From Dillenia suffruticosa (Eukaryota > Streptophyta > Magnoliopsida > Dilleniales > Dilleniaceae), in contig JAVTVX010000015.1 in the NCBI GenBank assembly GCA_033439265.1, positions 20,575,947-20,639,946 on the forward strand: DNA of 64,000 bases, read 5' to 3'. The notes under the pieces were generated by a model. It had not been told where the DNA came from. It saw nothing but the letters and a program-made list of their open reading frames with translations, and ran no database searches. Positions within the stretch are counted from its first letter, which is position 1, and each line of letters begins with the position of its first letter. The translations under genes and the position numbers were made by a program. This document shows, in pieces, positions 44,060-55,314 of the stretch.

Positions 44060-44514
44060 GTTGGATTTTTGACTAAGAAGAGAGAGAAATCTAATAAATT
44101 TCTGGTTTTTATTGATGTAGTAGAATGATACAAAGGAAGAGAGATTATCTTCCTCTTAATTTTACAAGGAGAGCGATAGCTCTATTTATAGGCAAAGGGA
44201 GAAAAATAGCCAGTAGAGAGAGAACAAAGTCAATATTCCCGTTGGGGCTCAAACTCCAAGGAATTCCAACAGCTAGTTTTTGGACTGTTGGAATATACAT
44301 TGCCCAAACTGCCCCTAGCTATTTGGGTTTACCTCTTAGACTTTTCTCCATACTTTTGGGCTTCATTGGGCTTGTTTTTGAATGTATTTTGGGTCATAAA
44401 TATGTTGCCAAATTCTGAACATTAAAAAATAAAAGGCCCAATGTTTATGACATTATCATATTTTCAAGTTGAATACCTTGAGACTTATCTTCATCTTCTC
44501 CCTTATTTTTAACA
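44059..44514 (-). repeat. 5' LTR of D1
   Basis: 456 bp. TATA box CTATAAATAG (minus) at 44182-44191 and an AATAAA signal near 44109. A 10-bp inverted repeat ATTCCAACAG/CTGTTGGAAT lies upstream of the TATA box. Confidence 0.97.
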
Positions 44515-44519
44515 ACTCT

Positions 44520-45604
44520 TTCATAACATTTCACCTTCTAAACTCATTATACATACACATGCTCGTAAGCATTCCTTACATTCTCATCTATTCAACAAAC
44601 TAATACACATTTTATCACATCACCTTAGTACACGTATCCTAACTATACATGCGCACACACCTCTATCCCATCATTTCAATCAACAATCATACTCATATAT
44701 TCATCACTTTTGTATTAAAATTCTGCACACATTCCTCATGTTTCATTTGGGTTCCACTTAGGTTCTAAATTATAGAATCATGCTAAAATATTATATTAAA
44801 ACATTCACACAAGGTTCTCAAATTTCAGCAAAGTGCAGAATGCTTTTACCTCAGATTTTGAGCCCAATTGAGACCTTTTTGCAAAGGATCTGTCTCTCCT
44901 CCTTACTCTTAGCTCTCGGCCTCTTCTTGTTATCAAGCTAGATGTCTCCTTTTTGGCTCCAAACTTAGATATGTTGTGTTAGGGTTTGAGGGGAATGAAT
45001 CTACACAACCATTTTCGAATGGCGTTTGAAGAAATCAAATGTTTCTTAAATGGGGTTACTCTCGGTCTAGAGAGAAAAATGGAGAACTTTTGCTTCTTAA
45101 ATGGGGTTACTCTCGGATGGCTAAGTGTTTAGTTTGTTAAATTTTTGCTCCATTAAATCCTAGTCCTTAAACATTCTCAAGATCAATTCTATACCCTAGG
45201 ATTACTTGGTTACAAGCAAGTGTTCACTCTCTCTCAACAAGAAGCACTCATAGTTTTGCTCTTTTCTCTCACTACAAACTCACTTTCTCTTACTACAAAC
45301 TCACTTTCTCACATTACCACTCTAATCTTCATTAATTGCATGTCTCCCACTAACCAAAATCCAAAGGCTCATAATTTTGATCCAATTCCAAGCCAAATCC
45401 TAACCATTGGTATGTTTTCAAGAAAATCCATATTTTCATTCAATGAATAGTATTCTTGTTTCCCATTAACTCAATCCAAAGGTCCAAATTAATTCATCTC
45501 ACTTCAAACTCAATTTCCACCCTTGGATTAACTTCTCAAAGGCCAAACAATTTCTTCTCTCCATCACCTCATCCGGCCACCTCACCTATCCTACTCTCTA
45601 CACC
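44520..45604 (-). repeat. K 3' LTR, middle segment
   Basis: Non-coding LTR sequence between D1 and N. It holds a 23-bp direct repeat at 45043-45065 and 45094-45116 (TTCTTAAATGGGGTTAC core) and a short tandem repeat near 45258-45310. Confidence 0.65.
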
Positions 45605-46378
45605 TGATGTGAACCCGTTGGGTATAAAAACCCTAAAACCCACGAACAAGTTAATTTAGTCCAAAAATCGTCGCAACGAATTATTTGAACCGGTGGAATT
45701 AAAGACCTCAACCCTTGCCCTAAAGGAGGAAGAACCTAAGGTATATGACCTTAGACCCGTTTCTCACTAGATCAAGAACCTTGGTATAAAGATGGATTGA
45801 ATGACGCCACAATCTAGATGGTTCGAAACCTAGATTGATAAGTCAAAGAACTAAACAAGACCCATATCTTGAATAAGTTCAAAGTTCTCAAAAGAACAAA
45901 ACCTATGTGAAGAATTCTTACAATTTTATTAATTCTCTCCAAAGTGTTATTTTACACAATATATAATGGCCTATTTATAGCCTAAAGGTAAAAACATAAT
46001 TGGCAACTAAAAATTTAGAAACTCTCTAAACAATAAAGAATTAGGAAACTAAACATAAGTTACAAAAAAAAATAAAAATTAGGAAACTAAATAAATCAAA
46101 CTATTTTGACCAAGTCTTGCTGCTATTTTTCTTCATTTTCGTCATCCCTTGGTCTTGGATAGTTTTGGGCCTTTTACTCTTCTAACTGGGCTTGCATGAG
46201 CATAAGTGAGACCCCTTTTGGTTCTTCATTCATTTGGCCTCCAATTTCTTATTGTAAAACCCTCTGAATTAAATTATTCAGTACTTTTTTGGACCTTGTA
46301 ACTGGAACTTTTGTTACTGGCCCAACTGGAACTTGAGTTGAATGTTGTAAATTTCTTGCAGTCTTGATAATCACATCA
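45605..46378 (-). repeat. 3' LTR of N
   Basis: 774 bp, TGATGTGAACCCG...AATCACATCA. A TATA-like complement CCTATTTATAG lies near 45970. Confidence 0.95.
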
Positions 46379-46845
46379 TTCCCCCCTTCTTGACAACGAT
46401 TTGTCCCCAAATCGTCACCTGTATGAATATGCATCCGCAACCGCATTTTGCTTGGAAAAAGTCTCGATGAATTCAATCTCTCGAACATGTCTCTTACCAT
46501 CTTAATGAATCAACAACTCTTTGAATTTAACTTACAAATAATTGTCTTGTGAAATTCAAAAAAAGAATAACAAGAAAAATAAAGAAGAAAAATAAGTGAG
46601 AAATAAGAAAGACGCAAATTTGGAAAAATTCCAAATTAAGAAAGAAACAAAAATGGAATGAATTGAATAAGAAAAGTGAATAAAGGAAGAAAATAAAGAA
46701 TGTGAACAAATAAGAAATAAATAAGAAACAATAAAAAAAAAATTGGAAACTGACTTTGTTTTATGAAAACTTATAGACAAATATGAAAAATTATAGACAA
46801 ATATGAACAACTCAAAGGGTAACCCGAAATTGCTCTGATACCAAC
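46379..46845 (-). other. Internal region of N (non-coding)
   Basis: 467 bp. A minus-strand frame from 46500 reads MVRDMFERLNSSR... to DDLGTNRCQEGGND across the polypurine tract into the LTR, resembling the extreme C-terminus of a gypsy pol frame (…EGGND). The rest is A-rich on the plus strand (46540-46800) without motifs. Confidence 0.7.
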
Positions 46846-47619
46846 TGATGTGAACCCGTTGGGTATAAAAACCCTAAAACCCACGAACAAGTTAATTTAG
46901 TCCAAAAATCGTCGCAACGAATTATTTGAACCGGTGGAATTAAAGACCTCAACCCTTGCCCTAAAGGAGGAAGAACCTAAGGTATATGACCTTAGACCCG
47001 TTTCTCACTAGATCAAGAACCTTGGTATAAAGATGGATTGAATGACGCCACAATCTAGATGGTTCGAAACCTAGATTGATAAGTCAAAAAACTAAACAAG
47101 ACCCATATCTTGAATAAGTTCAAAATTCTCAAAAGAACAAAACCTATGTGAAGAATTCTTATAATTTTATTAATTCTCTCCAAAGTGTTATTTTACACAA
47201 TATATAATGGCCTATTTATAGCCTAAAGGTAAAAACATAATTGGCAACTAAAAATTTAGAAACTCTCTAAACAATAAAGAATTAGGAAACTAAACATAAG
47301 TTACAAAAAAAAATAAAAATTAGGAAACTAAATAAATCAAACTATTTTGACCAAGTCTTGCTGCTATTTTTCTTCATTTTCGTCCTCCCTTGGTCTTGGA
47401 TAGTTTTGAGCCTTTTACTCTTCTAACTGGGCTTGCATGTGCATAAGTGAGACCCCTTTTGGTTCTTCATTCATTTGGGCTCCAATTTCTTATTGTAAAA
47501 CCCTCTGAATTAAATTATTCAGTACTTTTTTGGACCTTGTAACTGGAACTTTTGTTACTGGCCCAACTGGAACTTGAGTTGAATGTTGTAAATTTCTTGC
47601 AGTCTTGATAATCACATCA
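46846..47619 (-). repeat. 5' LTR of N
   Basis: 774 bp partner of 45605-46378. Confidence 0.95.
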
Positions 47620-47624
47620 ACACC

Positions 47625-48295
47625 CTTGTTTGGTCATGGTTTGGGGAAGAGCATTTTTCAAATTACTTTTAACTCAACCATTGATCATCTCAAGAGTTAT
47701 TTCTCACCATTGGATCATTTTGCACCAAATCAAGAATAATTTTTTCTCACTCCATTTATCCAATAGTTAATATCCAGTTACAAATCAACTAAAGATTCTA
47801 ATCATCCACTCATACCACAATTTCATTAGTTGCTTATTTCTCTCCATTTTCTTTTTTTCTAAGTTCTTATTAATTTCAAATGAGTCCCTTGACCTATAAA
47901 AATTTACATTTGACCCTGAAAAAATTTCAAAATTTCACATTAGATCCCAAAACCTCGTATTAGCACTAATTTAATTTATCCCGCGTCAAAACGTGGTCGC
48001 CTAGCCTTATCGAGCCACATTTGACCCGGATAGGGTTTTACTGGCGATTTAGTTCTACGAAGTAAGATCCACCCAAATTTGAGATTTTATACTCTTTAGA
48101 GTCATCCTCATTATTATTAGACCATTGGTAGTCATTTTTGAAAATTTTTTAATTTTCGGCGATGGGGTTGAAATTTTCTAGAGCGATTTTAGCGAAAAAA
48201 TTTCTTGGTGGATTTTCTTTATATAAACATAAGTAATATCATACATAAAATGAAGGGGAGTTCAATTATGAGTACACTAAGGTGTCGGTGTTACA
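47625..48295 (-). repeat. K 3' LTR, inner segment
   Basis: Ends ...GGTGTCGGTGTTACA, so the minus-strand LTR opens TGTAACACCGACACC. The adjoining internal sequence reads ...AGGGGATTAGGAAAA on the minus strand, the degraded polypurine tract. Without D1 and N the LTR totals about 3.3 kb. Confidence 0.7.
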
Positions 48296-49500
48296 TTTTC
48301 CTAATCCCCTAAAAATAAGTTTTGTCCTCGAAACTTAAATAAAACTATACAGAGAAAAGCTGGAGGTACTGTCTCCTCATTGCCTCCTCGGGCTTCCAAG
48401 TCTCCTCTTCAATCTAGTCACTCCTCCATAATATTCGAACTAAAGAAACTTCCTTGCTCCGCAGCTTTCTAGTCTACCGATCAAGGATAGCCACGGACTG
48501 AACTGGTAGACTCAAGTCTTGACGCAACTCATGTCTTCATCCGGCAACTCTAGCCTATATGTAACATTTCTGACCCTCTCAAGGATACGGAAAGATCCAA
48601 TATATCTGGGACTTAGCTTACCTCGCTATCTGAATCGATTCACCCCTTTCTAGGGCGATATCCATAGAAAAACCATGTCTTCTTCCTTGAACTCAAGTGG
48701 TCATCACCTTCTGTCAGTCTTGGGCGGCCTTTATCCTTTCACGAATGATTTTTACTTTTTCTTTAGTCTCCTCAACAATCTCAACACTGTTGAGTTGTCT
48801 CTTTCCTACCTCATCCCAGCACAAAGGGGTACGGCATTTCCTCTCATACAATACCTCATACGGAGGCATCCCAATGATGGCTTGATAGCTATTATTATAT
48901 GCAAGCTCTACCAATGGGAGATATCGATCCTAGCTACTCCGAAAATCCATAACACTCTCAGCATGTCCTCTAGAGTCTGGATGGTCGTCTCTGACTGACC
49001 ATCAGTCTGGGGTGGTATGCTATGCTGAAACTCAGTATAGTGCCCAATGCCTCCTGTAATTTGGACCAAAATCTAGAGGTAAATTTGGGGTCTCTATCTG
49101 AAACTATTGATACAGGTACCCCATGAAGTCTAACAATGGTGTTGATGTAGAGGTGTACCAACACCTCCAAAGGATAATCACCATGAATAGGAATGAAGTG
49201 TGCAAACTTGGTGAATCTATCGACGATCACCCATATAGTATCATGCCATGCCGAAGTCCGCGGTAGCCCTATCACAAAATCCATCGTGATGCATTCCCAC
49301 TTCCACTCGGGAATGGGAAGAGGCTATAAAGTGCTGGCGGGTTGTTGATACTCGGCCTTCACCTGCTGACAAATTAGGCATTGAGCAACAAATTCTGCGA
49401 TATCTCTCTTCATACAGGGCCACCAATAACTATCATGGATAGTCCGATACATCTTCGTACTACTCCAATGCATAGCATAAGCGGAGGAATTAGCCTCCTC
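48296..49500 (-). pseudogene. K integrase with C-terminal chromodomain (broken)
   Basis: Minus-strand order: integrase zinc finger region (about 49320-49440), core MDFVIGLPRTSAWHDTIWV and VSDRDPKFTSRFW (48970-49284), QTDGQSETTIQTLEDMLR in a shifted frame (48960-49020), VELAYNNSYQAIIGMPPYE (48850-48914), and a chromodomain (about 48355-48492: TRKLRSKEVSLVRILWRS, then IEEETWKPEEAM). Frameshifts and stops are present, including one in the chromodomain. Chromodomains guide integration to marked chromatin in this family. Confidence 0.85.
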
Positions 49501-49524
49501 AAGAATAACTCTTTGAAATTGCTA

Positions 49525-50497
49525 TCGGCGGGAATGCAAACCCACTTTCGATAAACCACTAGTTCGTCATCACGGACTCAGAAATCTCCACCATTATCTC
49601 TGTGGATCCTATCAAGATTGCCTCGAAGCACCTTATTTGATCCCTGGAGCTCCCTAAGGTGGTCAAGCAAGATTAGCCTCACATCAAATCAAGTTATTAG
49701 TGCTCCTTAACATCACTAGCCAAGTTGACTCCTAATGCACGGAGTCCCAACAAACAAGAGAGATAAGCATTCTCTGTCGTCTGAGGAGAAGATGATGACT
49801 TCCGACTCAAGGCATTTGCCATTTGCCAACATTTGCTTTTCTTGGATGATAATCGATGATAAGGTCATAATCCTTTAATATCTCCAACCATCTCCTCTAT
49901 CTGAGGTTCAATTCCCGCTGGGTGAACAAATACTTAAGACTTTTATGATCTGTGAATACCCTGTATGTCACCCCGTATAAGTAATATCGCCATGTCTTCA
50001 AAGCAAAGACTACAGTGGCGGGAATGCAAACCTGCTCTTGGTATACCACTAGTCCGTCATCACGGACTCAGAAATTTCCGCCATTATCTCTACGGATCTA
50101 TCAAGAATGCCTTAGAGCATCTTATCTGATCCCTGAAGCTCCGTAATGTGGTTGAGCAAGGTCAGCCTCACATCAAGTTGGGCTATTAGTGCTCTTTGAT
50201 CATCACTAGCCAAGCTGACTCCTAATGCACAGAGTCCCACCCAATAAGAGAGATAAGCATTCTCTTTCGTTTGAGGAGAAGATGATGACTTCTGGCTCAA
50301 GGCATTTTCCACAACATTTGTTTTTCCCGGATGATAATCGATGATAAGGTCGTAATCCTTCAATAACTATAACTATCTCCTCTGTCTGAAGTTCAATTCC
50401 CGTTAAGTGAACAAATACTTGAGACTTTTATAATCTGTGAATACCCTGCAAGTCACCCCGTATAAGTAATGTTGTCATATTTTCAAAGCAAAGACTA
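49525..50497 (-). pseudogene. K RNase H-to-integrase linker, tandemly duplicated
   Basis: About 490 bp occurs twice in direct orientation (about 49525-50016 and 50017-50505). Each copy encodes the RNase H end and linker: [47 protein letters not shown]. The copies differ at roughly one base in ten by eye, so the duplication is old. The right copy is the one in frame with K RT sequence beyond D4. Confidence 0.75.
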
Positions 50498-50953
50498 TGT
50501 TAAAAATAAGGGAGAAGATGAAGATAAGTCTCAAGGTATTCAACTTGAAAATATGATAATGTCATAAACATTGGGTCTTTTATTTTTTAATGTTCAGAAT
50601 TTGGCAACATATTTATGACACAAAATACATTCAAAAACAAGCCTAATGAAGCCCAAAAGTATGGAGAAAAATCTAAGAGGTAAACCCAAATAGCTAGGGG
50701 CAGTTTGGACAATGTATATTCCAACAGTCCAAAAACTAGCTGTTGGAATTCTTTGGGGTTTGAGCCCCAACGGGAATATTGACTTTGTTCTCTCTCTACT
50801 GGCTATTTTTCTCCCTTTGCCTATAAATAGAGCTATTGCTCTCCTTGTAAAATTAAGAGAAAGATAATCTCTCTTCCTTTGTATCATTCTACTACATCAA
50901 TAAAAACCAGAAGTTTATTAGATTTCTCTCTCTTCTTAGTCAAAAATCCAACA
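50498..50953 (+). repeat. 5' LTR of D4
   Basis: 456 bp, TGTTAAAAATAAGGG...AAAAATCCAACA, reverse of the D1 LTRs and highly similar. Confidence 0.95.
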
Positions 50954-50995
50954 TGGTATCAGAGCAAACATCGACTCCGGGGTTGGGAAATTCTC

Positions 50996-51282
50996 TGTTG
51001 AAATTCAAAGTAAGAAGAACAAACTAAAATTTAGAACTTCATTGAATTTGAGAGCAATTCTTGTACATAATAAGAGAACTTTTTTCATAGATTACAAAGG
51101 GGAAGAGAATCCCTATTTATAGAGAAAAAGAGAGGAAGCAAAGAATGGGAGAATGGAAGAGAGGAGAGAGCATAAAGCTCTCTCCTCTAGCTAGCCGTTG
51201 GAGGCTTTCAACGGCTAGTTTAGGAACTAGCCGTTGGGGCCTCCAACGGCTAGCTCTTGCTAGCTGCTGGGGGACCAAATGG
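50996..51282 (-). repeat. 3' LTR fragment of G
   Basis: 287 bp, matching 54910-55196. The U3 start, polypurine tract and last ~40 codons of pol are deleted; the join to pol is at AAATGGT/GAAGATG. Confidence 0.9.
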
Positions 51283-54200
51283 TGAAGATGTCCGCAAGTT
51301 GATTTTTTTCCTTTGATGTGAGGAGTGGTAATAAGTCTTTCTTCTACCTTTTGCCGAATAAAGTGACAATCGACCTCTATGTGTTTGGTCCTTTCATGGA
51401 AGACCGGATTCGATGCGATATGAATTGCGGATTGATTGTCACAATGAAGCTTGATTGGAGTTGTAACTCTAAACCCAAGTTCTTCTACCAAGGCTTTAAG
51501 CCATACGATCTCACTTGAGGCTGATGCCATTGCCCTGTATTCGGCTTCCGAACTTGACCTAGACACCACATGTTGCTTTTTGCTCTTCCATGCAACTAAA
51601 TTGCCTCCTACAAACATGCAATATCCAGATGTTGATCTCCTATCTTTGATATCTCCGGCCCAATCCGCATCACAATATCCTTCAATTTCTGAATTTTTGT
51701 TATTTTTCATCCAAATGCCTAGCCCAGGTGATCCTTTAATGTAATGAAGGATCCTTTCAGCTGCTCTCCAATGACCTTTCTTTGGAGCATGCATATGTTG
51801 ACTCACTTGGCTAACGGCAAAGGAAATATCAGGCCTAGTGATGGTGAGATAAATCAATCGTCCTACGAGCCTCTGATATCTCTCTATGTCTGTAAAGGGT
51901 TCTTCATCATCAATCAGAGGTCCTGATGTAGAGACAGGACTGCATGCTGGTTTTGCTCCTAGCTTCCCTGTTTCCTGCAACAAGTCAAGAGCATACTTTC
52001 TTTGGGAGAGGACTAGCCCATTGGGACAATAGGCTAGCTCAATTCCTAAGAAATACTTTAGTTTCCCTAAATCCTTAATTTCAAATCTATTTTTCAAGAA
52101 ATTCTAACTAGTTCTATGTGGTGTGTGTCATTTCCTGTGATGATAATATCGTCTACATATACTAGAGCAATAGTTGTTTTTTCATTTTCTTTTTTAACAA
52201 AGAGAGATGAATCACTATTGCATTTTAAGAAACCATAACTAAGGAAGGCTTGGCTTAGTTTGGCATACCACGCTCTAGGAGATTGTTTCAATCCATAGAT
52301 AGCCTTGCGGAGTTTGCATACTTTTCCTTCATGATGATGGAACCCTTGAGGTGGTTGCATATAGACTTCTTCTTCTAGATTTCCTTGAAGGAATGCATTA
52401 GCAACATCCATTTGATACATGTTCCATTCATGATTCATGGCCAAGGACATAAGAACTCTAATGGTGTTCATTTTTGCTACCGGAGCATAGGTTTCCTTGT
52501 AGTCTATTTCGTATGCTTGAGTAAATCCTTTTGCCACTAATCTTGCCTTGAAGCGATCGATTGATCCATCACTTTTGTGCTTGATTTTATCTATCCATTT
52601 GCATCCTACGGCCTTCTTGTTTTTGGGCAAATGAGTAATCTCCCAAGTTCCATTTTTGGTAAGAGCATCTATCTCTTCTTTCATGGCTTGCACCCACCTA
52701 GTATCTTGTTTTGCTTCTTCAAAAAATCTAGGTTCCACTTCTTTGTCAATTTTGTTTAAGTATGCTTGGTGTTTTGTGGAGACATGTGAGGTAGTGTAGT
52801 AATCAGAAATAGGATGCAAAGTCACTTCAGAGTTGTAAAACACTCTTTGGTTGATCCATTCGGATGGAGGAAGTCTTAGTCTTGTTGATCTTCTAAGAGG
52901 TGGAGGTGGAGAAGGAGGTGCTTCATCCGAATTTTCAGAATTGGGATCCTCGGTTTGTTCTGAATTTTGAGCTCCCCCTGAATCATTTGAGGGATCTTCT
53001 TCTGAAGAGGTAGAATCTTCATTGCCTTGAGTATTCTCTCCTTCCATTTGAGGATTATTTTGGATTTCATTTGCTAAAGGCTGGTATGGAAGAACTAGGA
53101 AATCCGAAGAACTTGCTGGAGTATTTTGCCTTGGTACTTCATGTTCTTCTTTTCCTGAAAAAAAGGATTCTTTTTCCACAAATATCACATCTTTAGATGT
53201 GTATGTTTTGTTAGTTTTAGGATCATAACATTTATATCCTTTTTCAAATATTGCATAACCTAGAAATATGCATTTCCTTCCTTTATGGTCTAATTTGTCT
53301 CTGAATTGAGAGGGAATGTGGATATAGCATACACAACCAAAAACTCTAAGATGGGAAATCTTTGTTTTCCTTCCTAGGAGCACTTCTAAAGGTGATTTGC
53401 CTTTTAGAATCTCGGAAGGCATTAAGTTTATCACATGGAATGCGGTTTTAACCGCTTCACACCAAAATTTCTTGGGCACATTAGCATGGATCATCATGGC
53501 TCTTGCGGTTTCCAATATATGCCTATTCTTTCTTTCAGCTACCCCATTTTGTTGGGGTGTGTAAACACATGATTTTTGATGAAGAATGCCATTTTCATTT
53601 AGAAAGTTTTCAAATTTATGGCTTGTGTATTCCCCACCATGATCAGATCTAAGAGCTTTGATTTTAGCAATGTAAAGATTGGTCACATACTTAAAATAGC
53701 TTTTGAGTGCTTCAAAAGCTTGATCTTTAGAATGCAAAAGGTATACCCAAGTGTATCTAGTCTTTTGATCAATAAATGTGATGAAGTATTTATACCCTAG
53801 GTGAGATATGATAGGAGAAGTCCAAATGTCCGAGTGAACTAATTCAAATGGTGTGATATATTCACTTTCTGAACTAGGGTATGTAGTTCTTGTTTCTTTC
53901 CCAAAGATGCATGCTTCACAAGATTTGTTTTCTATATTCAGATTTGGGAGAAGATGATTCAATGCCTTGTTGTTTAGATGCCCTAATCGAGCATGCCAAA
54001 GGGAGGCATCATTATTGATGTGAGTAGTGAATGCATGTTGCCCTTCGTCCAAGTAATATAGGCCCCCCCTTTGAAACCCTTTTCCAATCATTTGGTTAGT
54101 GTTTAAGTCATGGAATGTGACTATGTCTGGATCAAAAATGGCTCTACACCCTAGGTCTTTTGTGGCTTTACTAATGGACAAAAGATTAGAAGTAAGTTGG

Positions 54201-54910
54201 GGAACATAAAGGGCACTTGAGGATTTTCCAAAAATTTCAACTTCTCCCATTTGCTTTACTTCCAAATCTTGCCCATTAGCAACTCTCACTATCTTTCGAT
54301 TTGGGAGTTTTTTAAAACATTTAAATTTCTTCCTATCCCTAACCATGTGGTGATCTGTGCCGGAATCTACAAGAAATTTTTCAGAATAAGAGGTAGAGTT
54401 TTGTTTATTACCATCCATGTGTGCCGAATGTAGAGACCTCTTCAAGTGAATATCCAATTTATCTTGAAGGGTTCCACATTGGGCAACACATCCGGCCACT
54501 ACGGAAGCATAAGATCTTCTTTGTTGGATAGCTTCTTGAAGGCCGAAATTGGAGGAGTTTAGACTTGGATGGACAGCCTCTTTGTGATCAACTTTGTTGT
54601 CCAAGAGTGTGGCTGCTTTTTGATCTCCTTGGAGGCCGAATTTGAGGAACTTTTTACAAATTTGTTGACCTTTTATTCTGCTCATTTCTCCCCTTTTTCG
54701 TTTCACTTCTTCATAGGATGGAAGAGCTCTTGTATTGGAGATACATTGTTGCAAAGTCTTCCAAAGCCCTTTGAATTTATAGGATCCAAATGGCTCTTTA
54801 AAAATGAGGTTTAGTTCCTCACAAATATTCAGCATACCTTGCATCAAAAGAACCCATTTTGGATCATCTTTGAAGTTGGGAGACTGATCATGAACCCGCT
54901 CTGATACCAT
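51283..54910 (-). pseudogene. Gag-Pol of G (one frameshift, C-terminus lost, atypical Gag)
   Basis: Open from MVSERVHDQSPNFKDD (ATG at 54910) for about 938 codons through protease (DSGTDHHMV, near 54365), integrase (VHSDIWTSP, RSDHGGEY, VAERKNR) and RT with YVDD. A base lost near 52110 then shifts the frame, and RNase H continues to 51290. RNase H keeps SSSEAEYRAM. The Gag part is only about 180 residues, against about 340 in B2, and has no CCHC knuckle; similarity to the B family returns just before the protease. The last codons (after ADI) are replaced by LTR sequence. Apart from the frameshift the frame is clean. Confidence 0.88.
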
Positions 54911-55208
54911 GTTGAAATTCAAAGTAAGAAGAACAAACTAAAATTTAGAACTTCATTAAATTTGAGAGCAATTCTTGTACATAATAAGAGAACTTTTTTC
55001 ATAGATTACAAAGGGGAAGAGAATCCCTATTTATAGAGAAAAAGAGAGGAAGCAAAGAATGGGAGAATGGAAGAGAGGAGAGAGCATAAAGCTCTCTCCT
55101 CTAGCTAGCCGTTGGAGGCTTCCAACGGCTAGTTTAGGAACTAGCCGTTGGGGCCTCCAACGGCTAGCTCTTGCTAGCTGCTGGGGGACCAAATGGTCCC
55201 CCATTTGC
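54910..55208 (-). repeat. 5' LTR fragment of G
   Basis: About 299 bp. TATA box complement CTATTTATAG near 55028. Hairpins CTAGCCGTTGGA/TCCAACGGCTAG and GGGGGACC/GGTCCCCC lie beyond it. The outer end is missing. Confidence 0.88.
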
Positions 55209-55314
55209 TTAAGAGGAAGATAATCTCTCTTCCTTTGTATCATTCTACTACATCAATAAAAACCAGAAGTTTATTAGATTTCTCTCTCTTCTTAGTCAAA
55301 AATCCAACAGACTA

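Larger units (their letters stand above)
39477..44514 (-). mobile_element. Copia retrotransposon D1, complete
   Basis: Complete minus-strand element with 456-bp LTRs differing at two sites by eye (about 0.4%), perfect TSD ACTCT (39472-39476 and 44515-44519) and one intact ORF. It sits in the LTR of K. Three other D copies in the window (D2, D3, D4) are broken. Confidence 0.97.
45605..47619 (-). mobile_element. Non-autonomous LTR retrotransposon N
   Basis: Two 774-bp LTRs (about seven differences by eye, roughly 1%) flank only 467 bp. Perfect TSD ACACC (45600-45604 and 47620-47624). Primer-binding site complement at 46831-46843, two bases from the LTR; polypurine tract at 46379-46391. There is no protease, RT or integrase, so it must be mobilised by proteins from elsewhere. 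The 2-base gap before the primer-binding site and the EGGND coding scrap suggest a gypsy-type parent. Confidence 0.93.
50996..55208 (-). mobile_element. Copia G, both outer halves truncated
   Basis: Minus-strand copia element in the gag start of D4. The left (3') LTR piece starts TGTTGAAATTC at 50996 after TTCTC, a possible TSD copy, and stops at about 51282, fused to pol C-terminal sequence. The right (5') LTR (54910-55208) stops before its TGTT end and is fused to D4 LTR at TTAAGAGG. LTR pieces differ at about two sites in 287. The Gag is unusual. Confidence 0.9.
50498..55309 (+). mobile_element. Copia D4, gutted (5' LTR, gag start, 3' LTR end)
   Basis: A D-family element on the plus strand in K RNase H, with perfect TSD GACTA (50493-50497 and 55310-55314). 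Only the full 5' LTR (50498-50953), primer-binding site (50954-50965), codons for MVSEQTSTPGLGNSL and the last 100 bp or so of the 3' LTR (from about 55209) remain. The interior is occupied by copia G; a deletion removed the rest. Confidence 0.93.

Noticed and set aside
45220-45659. Plus-strand ORFs near 45.2-45.7 kb
   Set aside because: They lie in the K LTR and cross into the N LTR; there is no homology or conserved frame.
46527-46810. Phe/Leu/Ser-rich minus-strand ORFs that look like membrane proteins
   Set aside because: They come from an A-rich (plus strand) stretch in element N; T-rich codons give hydrophobic residues by composition alone.
49525-50505. CRISPR-like or satellite repeat
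   Set aside because: Only two long diverged copies inside gypsy pol, coding in origin; no spacer array.
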